A stretch of 64,000 bases of DNA from Akkermansiaceae bacterium (GTDB lineage Bacteria > Verrucomicrobiota > Verrucomicrobiia > Verrucomicrobiales > Akkermansiaceae), in contig JAPKDJ010000007.1 in NCBI GenBank assembly GCA_026421245.1, forward strand, positions 1-64,000. Reading direction: 5' to 3'. Positions 53,050-61,304 of the stretch are shown here, one piece after another. A model generated the notes under the pieces. That model was not told the DNA's origin and ran no database searches. It saw nothing but the letters and a program-made list of their open reading frames with translations. Every line of letters begins with the position of its first letter. The first letter of the stretch is position 1. The translations under genes were made by a program, and so were the position numbers.

Positions 53050-54042
53050 GTGCTGGATCGATTGAAACGCCCTCTTCGCGACTTGCGGCTTTCATTGACG
53101 GACCGATGCAACTTCAGGTGTCGTTATTGCATGCCAGTGGAAGTTTTTGGTCCGGGCTATCAATTTTTGCCGAGGGAGGAAATTCTCACCTTTGGCGAGT
53201 TGGTGCGAACCGTGCGAGCGGGGGTTGAGTTGGGGGTCACCAAGGTTCGTCTTACGGGAGGCGAGCCCCTTCTACGAAGAGGGGTGGAGGATTTGGTGGC
53301 ACTAATTGCAGCCGTCCCAGGGGTGGATGATCTTGCAATGACGACCAATGGGATTCTTTTAAATCATCACGCGGAAGGATTGGTGGCAGCGGGTTTGAAC
53401 CGAGTCACAGTGAGCCTTGATGCTCTTGACGAGAAGATCTTCTCTCAAATGAACGGGGTAGGATCGAAATTGGAGCGTGTTCTTACCGGGATAGAAACGG
53501 CCCAACGAAGCGGGCTTCCCGTGAAGGTGAATATGGTCGTTCAACGAGGGGTTAATGAGCAGGAGATTTTGCCGATGGTTCGATGGGGAAGGGAGCAAGG
53601 AGTCACGGTGAGATTGATCGAATTTATGGACGTTGGGGAAACGAATGGCTGGGATACGAGCCAAGTGGTCACAGCGAAGGAGATTCTGGCCGAGATTACG
53701 AGAGAGTTACCCGTGATTGCCGTGCCTGCGTCCTATCCCGGAGAGGTGGCGCAACGTTGGGAATTTGAGGATGGAAGAGGAGAGTTTGGCATTATCTCCT
53801 CGGTCAGCCAGCCATTTTGCCGTGATTGTTCCAGGCTTCGCGTATCAGCCGAGGGGCGTATATTCACCTGTCTTTTCGCCGGTGAGGGAGCGGATCTAAG
53901 GGCTGTTCTTCGCGAAGCGGAATCGGATGAAGAGGTTGTGGGATTTATTGGAAGTCAATGGGGGAACCGTAGCGATCGCTATTCGGAAGAAAGGGGAAAG
54001 GTGGACCAACCCAAGGCCGAGATGAGCTATCTTGGTGGGTAA
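53050..54042 (+). CDS. moaA: GTP 3',8-cyclase
   Basis: A 330-residue radical-SAM enzyme for the first step of molybdenum cofactor synthesis. The start is GTG 53050. Cluster I is C20-x3-C24-x2-C27 (DRCNFRCRYCMP). RLTGGEPLLRRGVEDLVALI follows. The C-terminal cluster is C-x2-C-x13-C (FCRDCSRLRVSAEGRIFTCL). The chain ends MSYLGG, keeping the conserved C-terminal Gly-Gly. It is an independent sign of molybdenum cofactor use, matching the ModABC genes at 14.3-17.5 kb. It ends with its own terminator and has no other moa genes near it. Confidence 0.95.
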   Translation: MLDRLKRPLRDLRLSLTDRCNFRCRYCMPVEVFGPGYQFLPREEILTFGELVRTVRAGVELGVTKVRLTGGEPLLRRGVEDLVALIAAVPGVDDLAMTTNGILLNHHAEGLVAAGLNRVTVSLDALDEKIFSQMNGVGSKLERVLTGIETAQRSGLPVKVNMVVQRGVNEQEILPMVRWGREQGVTVRLIEFMDVGETNGWDTSQVVTAKEILAEITRELPVIAVPASYPGEVAQRWEFEDGRGEFGIISSVSQPFCRDCSRLRVSAEGRIFTCLFAGEGADLRAVLREAESDEEVVGFIGSQWGNRSDRYSEERGKVDQPKAEMSYLGG

Positions 54043-54051
54043 ACCAGACAC

Positions 54052-54085
54052 AAAAAGAGCCCCTGTCTCAACAGGAGCTTTTTTC
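54052..54085 (+). terminator. Rho-independent terminator
   Basis: AAAAAGAGCCCCTGT, a four-base loop, and ACAGGAGCTTTTTT, ten bases after the moaA stop. It may also serve the small gene ending at 54112 on the other strand. Confidence 0.88.
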
Positions 54086-54111
54086 ATGTGTTAATGTATT
54101 TCCGATGAAAA

Positions 54112-54417
54112 TCAGAGCTTGGCCTTTGCTTTTTTATAGGCCTTTTTGAGTTTTGAAAGGTGTCCTTCGGTTGCTGCGATATCTTTGAGAAGGCTTGCAA
54201 GTTCTTCCACTGCGCGGAGTTCTTTGGAACCTCCTTTGGTCGAGACTACTGGCGAACCTCCTTCTTTTCGTTTCCATGAGGCGATGGTTGCAGCCGTCAC
54301 TTTGAATTTTCCAACAGCTTTGGTTTGTCCCCCTCTTCCTTCTTTTTTAATAAAGTTCAGGATTTCTTTTTTTTTCTCAGTGGAATATCGCTTCGCTTGC
54401 TTTTTTGCTTTGGCCAT
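54112..54417 (-). CDS. Small basic HTH-like protein
   Basis: A 101-residue Lys-rich protein (many KK and AKA patches at both ends). The middle (RYSTEKKKEILNFIKKEGRG and TAATIASWKRK) resembles the first helix-turn-helix of transposase or homeodomain-like DNA-binding domains (EEKxxIVxFxxxxG...T.A...ISxxxxSWRRK). The C-terminal half is a likely helical coiled coil. It may be a nucleic-acid-binding protein; no transposase catalytic domain or inverted repeats are close, so it is not an intact insertion sequence. It is monocistronic. Confidence 0.65.
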   Translation of the reverse strand: MAKAKKQAKRYSTEKKKEILNFIKKEGRGGQTKAVGKFKVTAATIASWKRKEGGSPVVSTKGGSKELRAVEELASLLKDIAATEGHLSKLKKAYKKAKAKL

Positions 54418-54492
54418 TCCCGAAAGTGGGAGTGGGGTGTGAAGGCGTCAATCTAAATGTATAACTATCAATAGTTCCTCTTTAGATTGAAG

Positions 54493-55875
54493 TTATTTTG
54501 TATTGGGTCGGAAATTGTAGCAAATCAACCTTCGGGGGGAGCCATCAAATCCTTTGGTGTTCTGAGTGACGTAGAGTAATCCGCGATATAAAACGGGCGG
54601 TGTCCAAGTGTCACGTGCATAAAAGAGTCTCGTTTTTTGTTTGATGACTGGCTTTTCGCTATTGAGTTGAAGCTCCAGAAGACTGCCGTCTTCCCCAAGA
54701 GAAATAAGGCGGTTCCCGGCCCGTAGAAATGAACCTCTGAACAAACCTGTGACGCGATTATTTTCCTTCCAACGCATATCGTCTTCCCATGTGAGTTTCC
54801 CGGTTTTGAGATTGATTCCCTTAAGTTGTGTGTCGGGTATGTTTCGTCCTGCAAAACCATAAAGATGATTATCAATTTCTTGGGGAATCATCATATGCAT
54901 TCCAAAGAATCGTTCTTTCCAAACCGGGCGTGGTTGCAGCTTGGAATCAAACTGGAGAAGAACACCGCCGAGCTCATAGCAGTCGGAAATAAAGACCCGA
55001 TTGCCAGGAAGAGGAAGTGGAGTTGAGGCGAGCACAGATTCGTAGACATCGGCCCGCCAAGGGAAACGGGAGTAAAGGTTGCCATTTATTGGATTGAGGA
55101 CGAGTAATCCACCGTGGACGGGTTTTGACTCGCCCGCTGCCAGGATCAGAGCGACTTCCTTGCCGTGAATTGTTGTAATGACGGGTGAAGCATATGAGGC
55201 CCCCCAGGGGTCTTCATATTTCCACGCCGTTTTTCCGTCTTTGAGGAGGAAGGCTGCTACGGAGGTTCCGGACTTTTTCTTTTCTTTTCCGCCAACGTTC
55301 ACAATGAGTTTGTCTCCGTGGACGACGGGGTTTGGCCCATAGCCAAAGAAATTTTGAGGGATCTCAAATTCTTTTTTGAGGTTTCGTTTCCAAATCAAGT
55401 TGCCGGTTTCGAGATCAAGACAGTGGAGCATGGCGGTCACTCCGATCAGATAGATTTTCTTTTCATGAACAACGGGGCTGCTCCGGGGGCCGGCTGAGAA
55501 TCCGTAGCGGTCTTTGTATTGGATAGGATAGTTGAAGGTCCAGAGGCGTTCGCCTGTCTCGGGGTTGTGACAATCCAAGGTTTCCTTCGAATCGAGCGCG
55601 TGAAAGTGAAGGAGTTTGCCATCAACCAGAATGGGAGAACTGTAAGATTCTCCGCGGGCCAGTTCAAAAACCTTGTGTAACCCTTCTTCTGGAAAGATTT
55701 CTAGAAGAGGGGCTTCCATACTCGTGCAATTGTCTCGAGGCCCGAAAAAGCGGGGCCAATCTTCAACCACGGCGTTTGGGGAGAGGGGGGAGGGAGCCTT
55801 GTGAAAGACCATGGGGTAGGTGGTTTCTGCGGTGAGCAGCAGTGGGAGCAGGGTCAGAAGGCTCGTTATTTTCAT
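54493..55875 (-). CDS. PQQ-like beta-propeller secreted protein
   Basis: A 460-residue exported protein with a signal peptide (MKITSLLTLLPLLLTAET) and eight-blade propeller-like repeats: HNPETGERLWTFNYP, HCLDLETGNLIWKRNL, LKDGKTAWKYEDPWG, NLKTGKLTWEDDM. The opening WPRFFGPRDNCTS is typical of planctomycete and verrucomicrobial PQQ-domain proteins. It is related in fold, not order, to the two proteins at 20308 and 21652. It is divergent from the ThuA gene at 55998, with about 120 shared bases. Confidence 0.85.
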   Translation of the reverse strand: MKITSLLTLLPLLLTAETTYPMVFHKAPSPLSPNAVVEDWPRFFGPRDNCTSMEAPLLEIFPEEGLHKVFELARGESYSSPILVDGKLLHFHALDSKETLDCHNPETGERLWTFNYPIQYKDRYGFSAGPRSSPVVHEKKIYLIGVTAMLHCLDLETGNLIWKRNLKKEFEIPQNFFGYGPNPVVHGDKLIVNVGGKEKKKSGTSVAAFLLKDGKTAWKYEDPWGASYASPVITTIHGKEVALILAAGESKPVHGGLLVLNPINGNLYSRFPWRADVYESVLASTPLPLPGNRVFISDCYELGGVLLQFDSKLQPRPVWKERFFGMHMMIPQEIDNHLYGFAGRNIPDTQLKGINLKTGKLTWEDDMRWKENNRVTGLFRGSFLRAGNRLISLGEDGSLLELQLNSEKPVIKQKTRLFYARDTWTPPVLYRGLLYVTQNTKGFDGSPRRLICYNFRPNTK

Positions 55876-55997
55876 GGCGAGAACCTAATGAAAAATTGGA
55901 TGAATGAAGAGGTGTTTTGTGCCGCCCCCTTTGATTTCGGTTCGAAAATGACGTTTCGATCTTTCCACAGCGTCAAATCCGCACTTTATTGCCCGAG

Positions 55998-57050
55998 ATG
56001 AAACGAATTTTAGGACTCGCGTTGGCCTGCGCCACCACCATGACGGCTGTGGCACAGGAAAAATGGCTCACTTTCAAAGGCAAGGAAGGTCCGGGGAAAG
56101 GGAAGCATATCGTTCTTGTTTCCGGGGATGAGGAATATCGCTCAGAGGAAAGTGCCCCAATGTTGGCAAAAATCCTCTCTCAACGTCATGGTTTTGACAC
56201 GACTGTGCTTTTCGCATGGAGTGCAGATGGGGCATACATCGATCCCAACAACGCCAAGGGAATTGTGGGTTGGGAAAAACTTGATTCGGCGGACCTCATG
56301 ATCATCGGGACGCGCATGCGTATTCTGACTCCTAAAACGATTGAGCATCTCGGGAAATACCTCAACGCAGGCAAGCCGGTCATCGGATACCGGACCGCCA
56401 CCCATGCCTTCAAAGGAGGAGAGAAGATCGCAAATATCTCTGCGGGACAATGGGGACTCAAAATTCTTGGGGAAACCTGGGTCAATCACCACGGTGGTCA
56501 CAAGAGTCAGGGCGCGCGCGGAGTGATCGAAAATGGCCGAGAGAAGCATCCTGTGCTGAATTCGGTCAAGGATGTCTTTGGACCAAGTGACGTTTACGGA
56601 GTGAAGCACCTCACTGATAAGGACACAGTTTTGCTTCGCGGAGCTGTGACTGAATCTTTGGATCCGTCCTCCAAGATTGTTGATGGGCCAAAAAACGATC
56701 CTATGATGGCACTGAGCTGGCTGCATACTTACACCTCGCCCGATGGAAAGGCCACCGGCCGTTCGCTTTGCACGACGATGGGTGCCTCGGTTGATTTCCT
56801 CAGTGAAGATCTTCGCCGTCTTATCGTGAATGGGAGTTATCACCTACTTGATCTCGATGTTCCAGATCAGGCCGACGTTGATTATGTCGATCCCTTTTAC
56901 CCCAGCTTTTACGGATTCTGGAGTGGTGGGAATGCCGGAATTTGGAAAGAGCGTGCATTGAAGGCGGAGGATTTCGGGCTGGGCAAGACGCCCACTGCTC
57001 CCGAGCCAAAAGGCACCCCGAAATGGTCTTTCATGCCCGTTAAAAAGTAA
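55998..57050 (+). CDS. Secreted ThuA-like domain protein
   Basis: A 350-residue exported protein. ATG 55998 is chosen; the TTG nine bases earlier is weaker. A signal peptide (LGLALACATTMTAVAQ) is followed by a ThuA/class I amidotransferase-like flavodoxin fold: HIVLVSGDEEYRSEESAPML, DLMIIGTRMRILTPKTIEHL and GKPVIGYRTATHAF, then NHHGGHKSQGARGVIENGRE. ThuA proteins are linked to trehalose or keto-sugar use; many secreted planctomycete homologues occur near sulfatases and hydrolases. The exact substrate is unknown. The stop shares one base with the start of the M14 gene (TAATG). Confidence 0.8.
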   Translation: MKRILGLALACATTMTAVAQEKWLTFKGKEGPGKGKHIVLVSGDEEYRSEESAPMLAKILSQRHGFDTTVLFAWSADGAYIDPNNAKGIVGWEKLDSADLMIIGTRMRILTPKTIEHLGKYLNAGKPVIGYRTATHAFKGGEKIANISAGQWGLKILGETWVNHHGGHKSQGARGVIENGREKHPVLNSVKDVFGPSDVYGVKHLTDKDTVLLRGAVTESLDPSSKIVDGPKNDPMMALSWLHTYTSPDGKATGRSLCTTMGASVDFLSEDLRRLIVNGSYHLLDLDVPDQADVDYVDPFYPSFYGFWSGGNAGIWKERALKAEDFGLGKTPTAPEPKGTPKWSFMPVKK

Positions 57051-57778
57051 TGGACTGGCACGCTTTTCTTCGTGATTGGTCGCAGGAAGCGTCATCCCGG
57101 GGATTTCAAAGCGAGACCTTGGTCGAAGTCGGGGACTACCCACTCCTGGCATCGGTGAAGGGAAATCCGGCCAAGCCGTGCATCTACCTTTCTTCCGGTA
57201 TGCACGGTGACGAGCCATCTGGGCCGCAAGCTTTGATGCAGTTGCTTGGAGATGATTTCTTTGATGATCGGTTTTGTTGGCTCATCTGCCCGGTTCTAAA
57301 CCCTACCGGACTTGAGGCTGGAACCCGGGAGAACTTTCAAGGGATCGATCTCAACCGTGATTACGGCCAATGTGAAACTCAAGAGGTTTGCGCTCATATC
57401 GAATGGTTAAACAAGCAACCGGTTCCCCGGCTGTTTCTTTCGTTGCACGAAGACTGGGAAAGCAGTGGGTTTTATTTCTACGAAATTAATATCGGGGGAG
57501 AAGATTCACGACATCGGGCGATCCTGAAAGCGGCGACCCCCCACTTCCCACCCGAACCGGAATCAGTCATCGACGATCATCCTGTGACCGAGCCGGGCTG
57601 GATCTTTCACTCGGAGCACCCCGACCTTCCGGAAGGCTGGCCGGAGGCGATTTACTTAGCGAAGATGGGCTGTCCCTTGTCGTTGACCTTCGAAACGCCG
57701 AGTCGTTCGGCCTTGGACCTGCGCATAAGCTGCCACCAAGCAGTTGTGAAAGAGGCGGTGGAATCGTGTCTGTTATAA
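57050..57778 (+). CDS. M14-type zinc carboxypeptidase or deacylase
   Basis: A 242-residue cytoplasmic protein of the M14 metallopeptidase fold. Zinc ligands His52 and Glu55 are in SGMHGDEPSGPQAL, and the third ligand is His133 in LSLHEDWE. PVLNPTGLEAGTRENFQGID with LNRDY gives the substrate-binding Asn-Arg, and the late Glu in LTFETPSRSALDLR (about residue 222) fits the catalytic acid. It may remove amino acids from peptides or cell-wall fragments (MpaA-like) or deacylate N-acyl amino acids. It is translationally linked to the ThuA-like gene. Confidence 0.82.
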   Translation: MDWHAFLRDWSQEASSRGFQSETLVEVGDYPLLASVKGNPAKPCIYLSSGMHGDEPSGPQALMQLLGDDFFDDRFCWLICPVLNPTGLEAGTRENFQGIDLNRDYGQCETQEVCAHIEWLNKQPVPRLFLSLHEDWESSGFYFYEINIGGEDSRHRAILKAATPHFPPEPESVIDDHPVTEPGWIFHSEHPDLPEGWPEAIYLAKMGCPLSLTFETPSRSALDLRISCHQAVVKEAVESCLL

Positions 57779-57832
57779 TTCCCTCTCAGTTCTGCACTTG
57801 CGAATGTGAGGAAGATTGGGCATTGATAGATC

Positions 57833-58363
57833 ATGTCATCTCAGGAAGAAAACATCGTCTGGAAAGGTCGATCGCATCAAATTGTCAACTTTTGGCCCCT
57901 TGTGATCTCTCTCGGGGTGATAATTGCGATTTTGTGGGTCGCATTTGGAACTGATCTTCCTTCATGGCTCGCAGTACTCGCTATCATTCCTCTTGCCTAT
58001 GGGGGGTGGCTTTACTTGGGGACCAAGCTCATGGTGTTTGAGTTCACGAGCGAGCGGATTAGAATCTATGAAGGCATTCTCAATCAGGAAATCAACGAGG
58101 TTGAACTTTACCGGGTGAAGGACACCAGATTGGAAAAGCCATTTTGGCTTCGGATCTTCGGGCTTTCGAATATCGTGCTCCAAACTTCAGACCGCACTCT
58201 TCACGAGGTGAATATCAGGGCGGTATGTCATGGGGCTGAAATTCGGGAAAAACTTCGTAAGCAGGTTGAACTTCTCCGTGATAAGAAGCGGGTCCGTGAG
58301 GTCGACTTCGAAGGTGGTGGCGGCGATGGCAACGAGATGGAATTTGAAGGGGATTTGATGTAG
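57833..58363 (+). CDS. Bacterial PH-domain (YdbS-like) membrane protein
   Basis: A 176-residue protein with two membrane helices (WPLVISLGVIIAILWVAF and WLAVLAIIPLAYGGWLYLG) followed by a bacterial pleckstrin-homology domain (TSERIRIYEGILNQEINEVE, LYRVKDTRLEKPFWLRIFGL, IVLQTSDRTLHEVNI). The IYxGxxxxxxxxVxLxxI pattern is typical of the YdbS/YdbT group. The C-terminal tail is Gly/Glu-rich. Function unknown. It lies 55 bases after the M14 gene on the same strand. Confidence 0.82.
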   Translation: MSSQEENIVWKGRSHQIVNFWPLVISLGVIIAILWVAFGTDLPSWLAVLAIIPLAYGGWLYLGTKLMVFEFTSERIRIYEGILNQEINEVELYRVKDTRLEKPFWLRIFGLSNIVLQTSDRTLHEVNIRAVCHGAEIREKLRKQVELLRDKKRVREVDFEGGGGDGNEMEFEGDLM

Positions 58364-58469
58364 CGACACCTCTCGCCCGCCCGTTCGAGTCCTAGACCCA
58401 CGAAGAGGGGTTTTTCCTGCCTGCCTGGGCACCCACTGGCGGTCCGGGGTCAGAGTTGATTGTTTGCCT

Positions 58470-58747
58470 TTCCATTCCAGAGAGGGCGAGCCGTCCAATA
58501 ACTGGCCGGAGTCGTAGAGTTCCTTTGGGGGGGCTCCTCCGAGACGATTCATCGACTTCCCGGTAAGCTTCATGCCCACGTCACCAATGCTCAGTTGGGC
58601 ACAGAGCGTGTCGTTCGAGACGTCAATGTTAGCAAGATTCGCGAGCACATGCGTGCGAATCGCGATGTCGGATTGATTGGTCTGGGTTTGGACTTTGACG
58701 TAACCGGAGTGGTAAGAATCGGGTAGGCTATATTGGGCGCTTCTCAT
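58470..58747 (-). other. Coding-like remnant on the minus strand between two plus genes
   Basis: The 462-base gap 58364-58825 has no gene on the plus strand. On the minus strand an open frame from ATG 58747 has natural codon choice for about 90 codons (YVKVQTQTNQSDIAIRTHVL, DTLCAQLSIGDVGMKLTGKS). It has no stop until 58187, inside the PH-domain gene, so its end is not credible. I do not recognise the product. It may be a decayed gene; nothing else is evident in the gap. Confidence 0.25.
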
Positions 58748-58825
58748 TCGGGGAGAAGGATGATACTTTCGGGCTCAAGGCCAGTTGGTTCTTCTGGGCC
58801 GGCGGTCGGGACCTCCTACTTCCAC

Positions 58826-59614
58826 ATGAAAAAATCTCCTTTTGGTAAAGCCTCTTGCCTATTCAGTTTGGCGGCCCTTTTGGTCTCCTGTGATCGGCAA
58901 GAGAATCCTAAAGGGGACTCTGGGAAATCTCCTTCGACGACTGAGCAGGCTCACAATGCCGCTTACTCAGATTGGTATAGCAAGGCCGGGTTGCAATTCG
59001 AAATGGAGCGGCTCAAGCCCAGCCAATTTTTCTCGTCCGTGCAAGGTCGGCTTCATGAGGGAGCCAATCAATACCGGGCAATTACCGAGACTCTAGATGC
59101 AGAAAGGTATGACCGTTATGCGGTTGCCTGGGGGCAAACTGAGAGTGAGCTTTTCGAAAATGAAATCTCTCTTTTGAGGGATGGTTTCAGCAGGCACGAT
59201 TCGCAGGTCTTTACCAATTCAGCCGGTGCGGTAATTCATCAGTTGGTGATGTTGCGTGCAGTTGGAGCCGGTGGAACTGAGGCCGTTCCTCTGGTGGACG
59301 TGAAGCCCGAGCGCGATCCCATTGCCCGTTTGGAGCCGGAACCCAGTGATTTGACTTTTGAATCTGAGGAGGAAAATCTTTCTACAGTGGGAGAGGAGAT
59401 CACACCGCCCGAGTCCGAGCCAATCGTGGCTCCGGAACCTGAGCCCGTGGTTGAGCCTGAGCCAAAGATGAAGACTTACGTTGTTTCGAAAGGGGATACT
59501 TTGAGTTCGATTGCCCGTCGGAACAAAGTTTCGTTGTCGGATTTCAAGAGGGTAAATGGATTAAAATCCGACCGAATACGGATCAAGCAGGTTCTTAAGA
59601 TTCCCAACAAATAA
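58826..59614 (+). CDS. LysM-domain lipoprotein
   Basis: A 262-residue protein. The start at 58826 opens a lipoprotein signal (LFSLAALLVSC, Cys at about residue 21). A helical middle is followed by an acidic Pro/Glu linker (about 180-215, PEPEPVVEPEPK repeats) and one C-terminal LysM domain (TYVVSKGDTLSSIARRNKVS ... IRIKQVLKIPNK) that binds peptidoglycan. It probably links the outer membrane to the wall. It has no visible enzyme domain. Confidence 0.85.
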   Translation: MKKSPFGKASCLFSLAALLVSCDRQENPKGDSGKSPSTTEQAHNAAYSDWYSKAGLQFEMERLKPSQFFSSVQGRLHEGANQYRAITETLDAERYDRYAVAWGQTESELFENEISLLRDGFSRHDSQVFTNSAGAVIHQLVMLRAVGAGGTEAVPLVDVKPERDPIARLEPEPSDLTFESEEENLSTVGEEITPPESEPIVAPEPEPVVEPEPKMKTYVVSKGDTLSSIARRNKVSLSDFKRVNGLKSDRIRIKQVLKIPNK

Positions 59615-59764
59615 GGGGCTTTCCCTGTGAGTTTATTGAATTGGTGGTTTCACTTGATCCTTCAACCTTGAGTTGGAGGGGTCATTTTTTTGGTGTTCAT
59701 TTTTCACGGGCTGACTTTTATTCTCCATGCCCTACGAGGTAGGGATCGATGGAGGAACCTAAAA

Positions 59765-59800
59765 AAGCCCGGCGCTCAGGATGAGGCCGGGCTTGAGAAT
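59765..59800 (-). terminator. Rho-independent terminator on the minus strand
   Basis: On the minus strand AAGCCCGGC, a 12-base loop and GCCGGGCTT are followed by TTTTAGG. It lies about 20 bases past the stop of the Deg-like gene at 59814. Confidence 0.85.
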
Positions 59801-59813
59801 GAGGAGATGCAAT

Positions 59814-61268
59814 TCACTTCACTTTGTAGAGGCGTTTGAGGATGGGGAGGCCTCGCTTTAGGAAGTCGCGGTCAACCTGGTCGGATAGAAATTCGTCGAG
59901 AAAGATTTGATAGGGTTCCTCGTCAGTTTCGATGATGTGGATTCCACTGGCGGGAGTTTTTTCAAGGGCCGCGGCCAGCTCGGGAAGCCCGGCGACGGGG
60001 TTCCCGTTGATGGATTTGATGATTTGGCTGCCAAGGCGGTCGTAGCCGATGGTTGCTTCCGTTGCGATGACTCGCGTTAGGACAACGACACGATGACGAC
60101 CTTCTTCATAGTCTTCCGGGTTATTGAGCACGTCGAGAAGGTTCAGGGGTGCCCGGGTGGCCCAATCCTTGCCGAAGGCTTCAAGGTAGGGCTTTGACAA
60201 TTCCTGGAAGACCAATCCGCCCTTAATGAGGAAGGGAGGAGCTTCGTCGTGACCATGAGTCGGGACGAGAGGAAGAGGGGCTTTTTTTAAGATGCCCTTT
60301 AATTTCCTCGGCTTGCCATTGCGGAGGATTTCGATTGGAACCTGGGCGCCCATGGCGGGGCCGCCCCGGACGAGGTGGGGCCAATAAAGGGTGCCGTATT
60401 CGGGGTGTTTGAAGTATCCCCGTCGGTCAATCGGAAAGCCACTGACACTGAGGATGACGTCCCCTTTTTTGAGGCCGGCCTTATCGCCCGCTCCTCCCGG
60501 GAGAGTTCGCGTCACGTAAAGACCACCTTTGTCTTCTGGCAGTTTGAGCCAGCCCCGGAAGTGCGGATCCTCGGTGGTGGTGGTGCCAACGCCAAGGCTT
60601 GGGAAGCCTACGTAGGTGCCGTCCGAGGCATCTTTCAGAAAGGCAGAGATGATATCCACCGAGATCACGTCGCTGATTTGGTCCTTTGAATCGTAACTGG
60701 TAAGAATGCCGGTGAGTTTGTCCTCGCGGAAGGCGGGCAGGGTGAAGGAATTCCCCGAGGTTTGCATAGAAGCTTTCACGGTGTAGCAGAGGAAATACCG
60801 TCCGTTGACAAAGGTGCTGAGGAGTTCCATGGAACGGATGGTTCCGATGGTGCCAAGAGGTTCGCCATTGGTTTCTAATTGGAGGAGGTTGACTTCGTCT
60901 CCGGGTTTTGCCGGAGTTGCCAGTTCGACAGATTTGAGTTCTTTCAGAAAACCGGGATCAGCATCGGGAACGAGAAGGGCAAGATTGGCCTCGTAGTCGA
61001 TGGCGCTCACCTTGGCGGGAACCGTTTTGGTGCTGTCAGCCGATTGAAGCTCGATGTAGATCGAGTCGGCTGCCATGGCGGCAGTCGTGAGAATGCGATT
61101 ACCCGGGAGAAGTGTTCCTAAGCCACGACGTGAGCGGGGCGGGCTTTTCTCCCAAGGCTGGGAGGCACTGAAAGTTTGAATCGTCGAGTTAATGCGAACC
61201 AGAGAATCTTCTGGAGCTGCAAGGAGCGGCTGAAGGAGAACCAGAGTGAGAGCGAGAATTTTTTTCAT
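59814..61268 (-). CDS. Deg-like PDZ protein with a broken catalytic triad
   Basis: A 484-residue exported protein with the trypsin-fold plus PDZ layout of HtrA/DegP. The catalytic His region reads ILTTAAMA (residues 59-66) instead of ILTNAHVV, so His is Ala64. The Asp region reads YEANLALLV, so the catalytic Asp is Asn95. The Ser region TSGNSFTLPAF keeps Ser174 but lacks the GG of PGNSGGP. Two PDZ-like domains follow (GGLYVTRTLPGGAGDKAGLK, and RLGSQIIKSINGNPVAGLPE near the end). It is likely a pseudoprotease acting as a chaperone or regulator of the active protease encoded 36 bases upstream at 61305. Confidence 0.85.
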   Translation of the reverse strand: MKKILALTLVLLQPLLAAPEDSLVRINSTIQTFSASQPWEKSPPRSRRGLGTLLPGNRILTTAAMAADSIYIELQSADSTKTVPAKVSAIDYEANLALLVPDADPGFLKELKSVELATPAKPGDEVNLLQLETNGEPLGTIGTIRSMELLSTFVNGRYFLCYTVKASMQTSGNSFTLPAFREDKLTGILTSYDSKDQISDVISVDIISAFLKDASDGTYVGFPSLGVGTTTTEDPHFRGWLKLPEDKGGLYVTRTLPGGAGDKAGLKKGDVILSVSGFPIDRRGYFKHPEYGTLYWPHLVRGGPAMGAQVPIEILRNGKPRKLKGILKKAPLPLVPTHGHDEAPPFLIKGGLVFQELSKPYLEAFGKDWATRAPLNLLDVLNNPEDYEEGRHRVVVLTRVIATEATIGYDRLGSQIIKSINGNPVAGLPELAAALEKTPASGIHIIETDEEPYQIFLDEFLSDQVDRDFLKRGLPILKRLYKVK

Positions 61269-61304
61269 GGAACAGAATTTCTGTTTGAATTTTGAATAAG
61301 AAGC

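Noticed and set aside
58375-58420. GTTCGAGTCC, which resembles a tRNA T-loop
   Set aside because: No T-stem pairing, no acceptor, D or anticodon arms nearby; no tRNA and no attachment site could be built.
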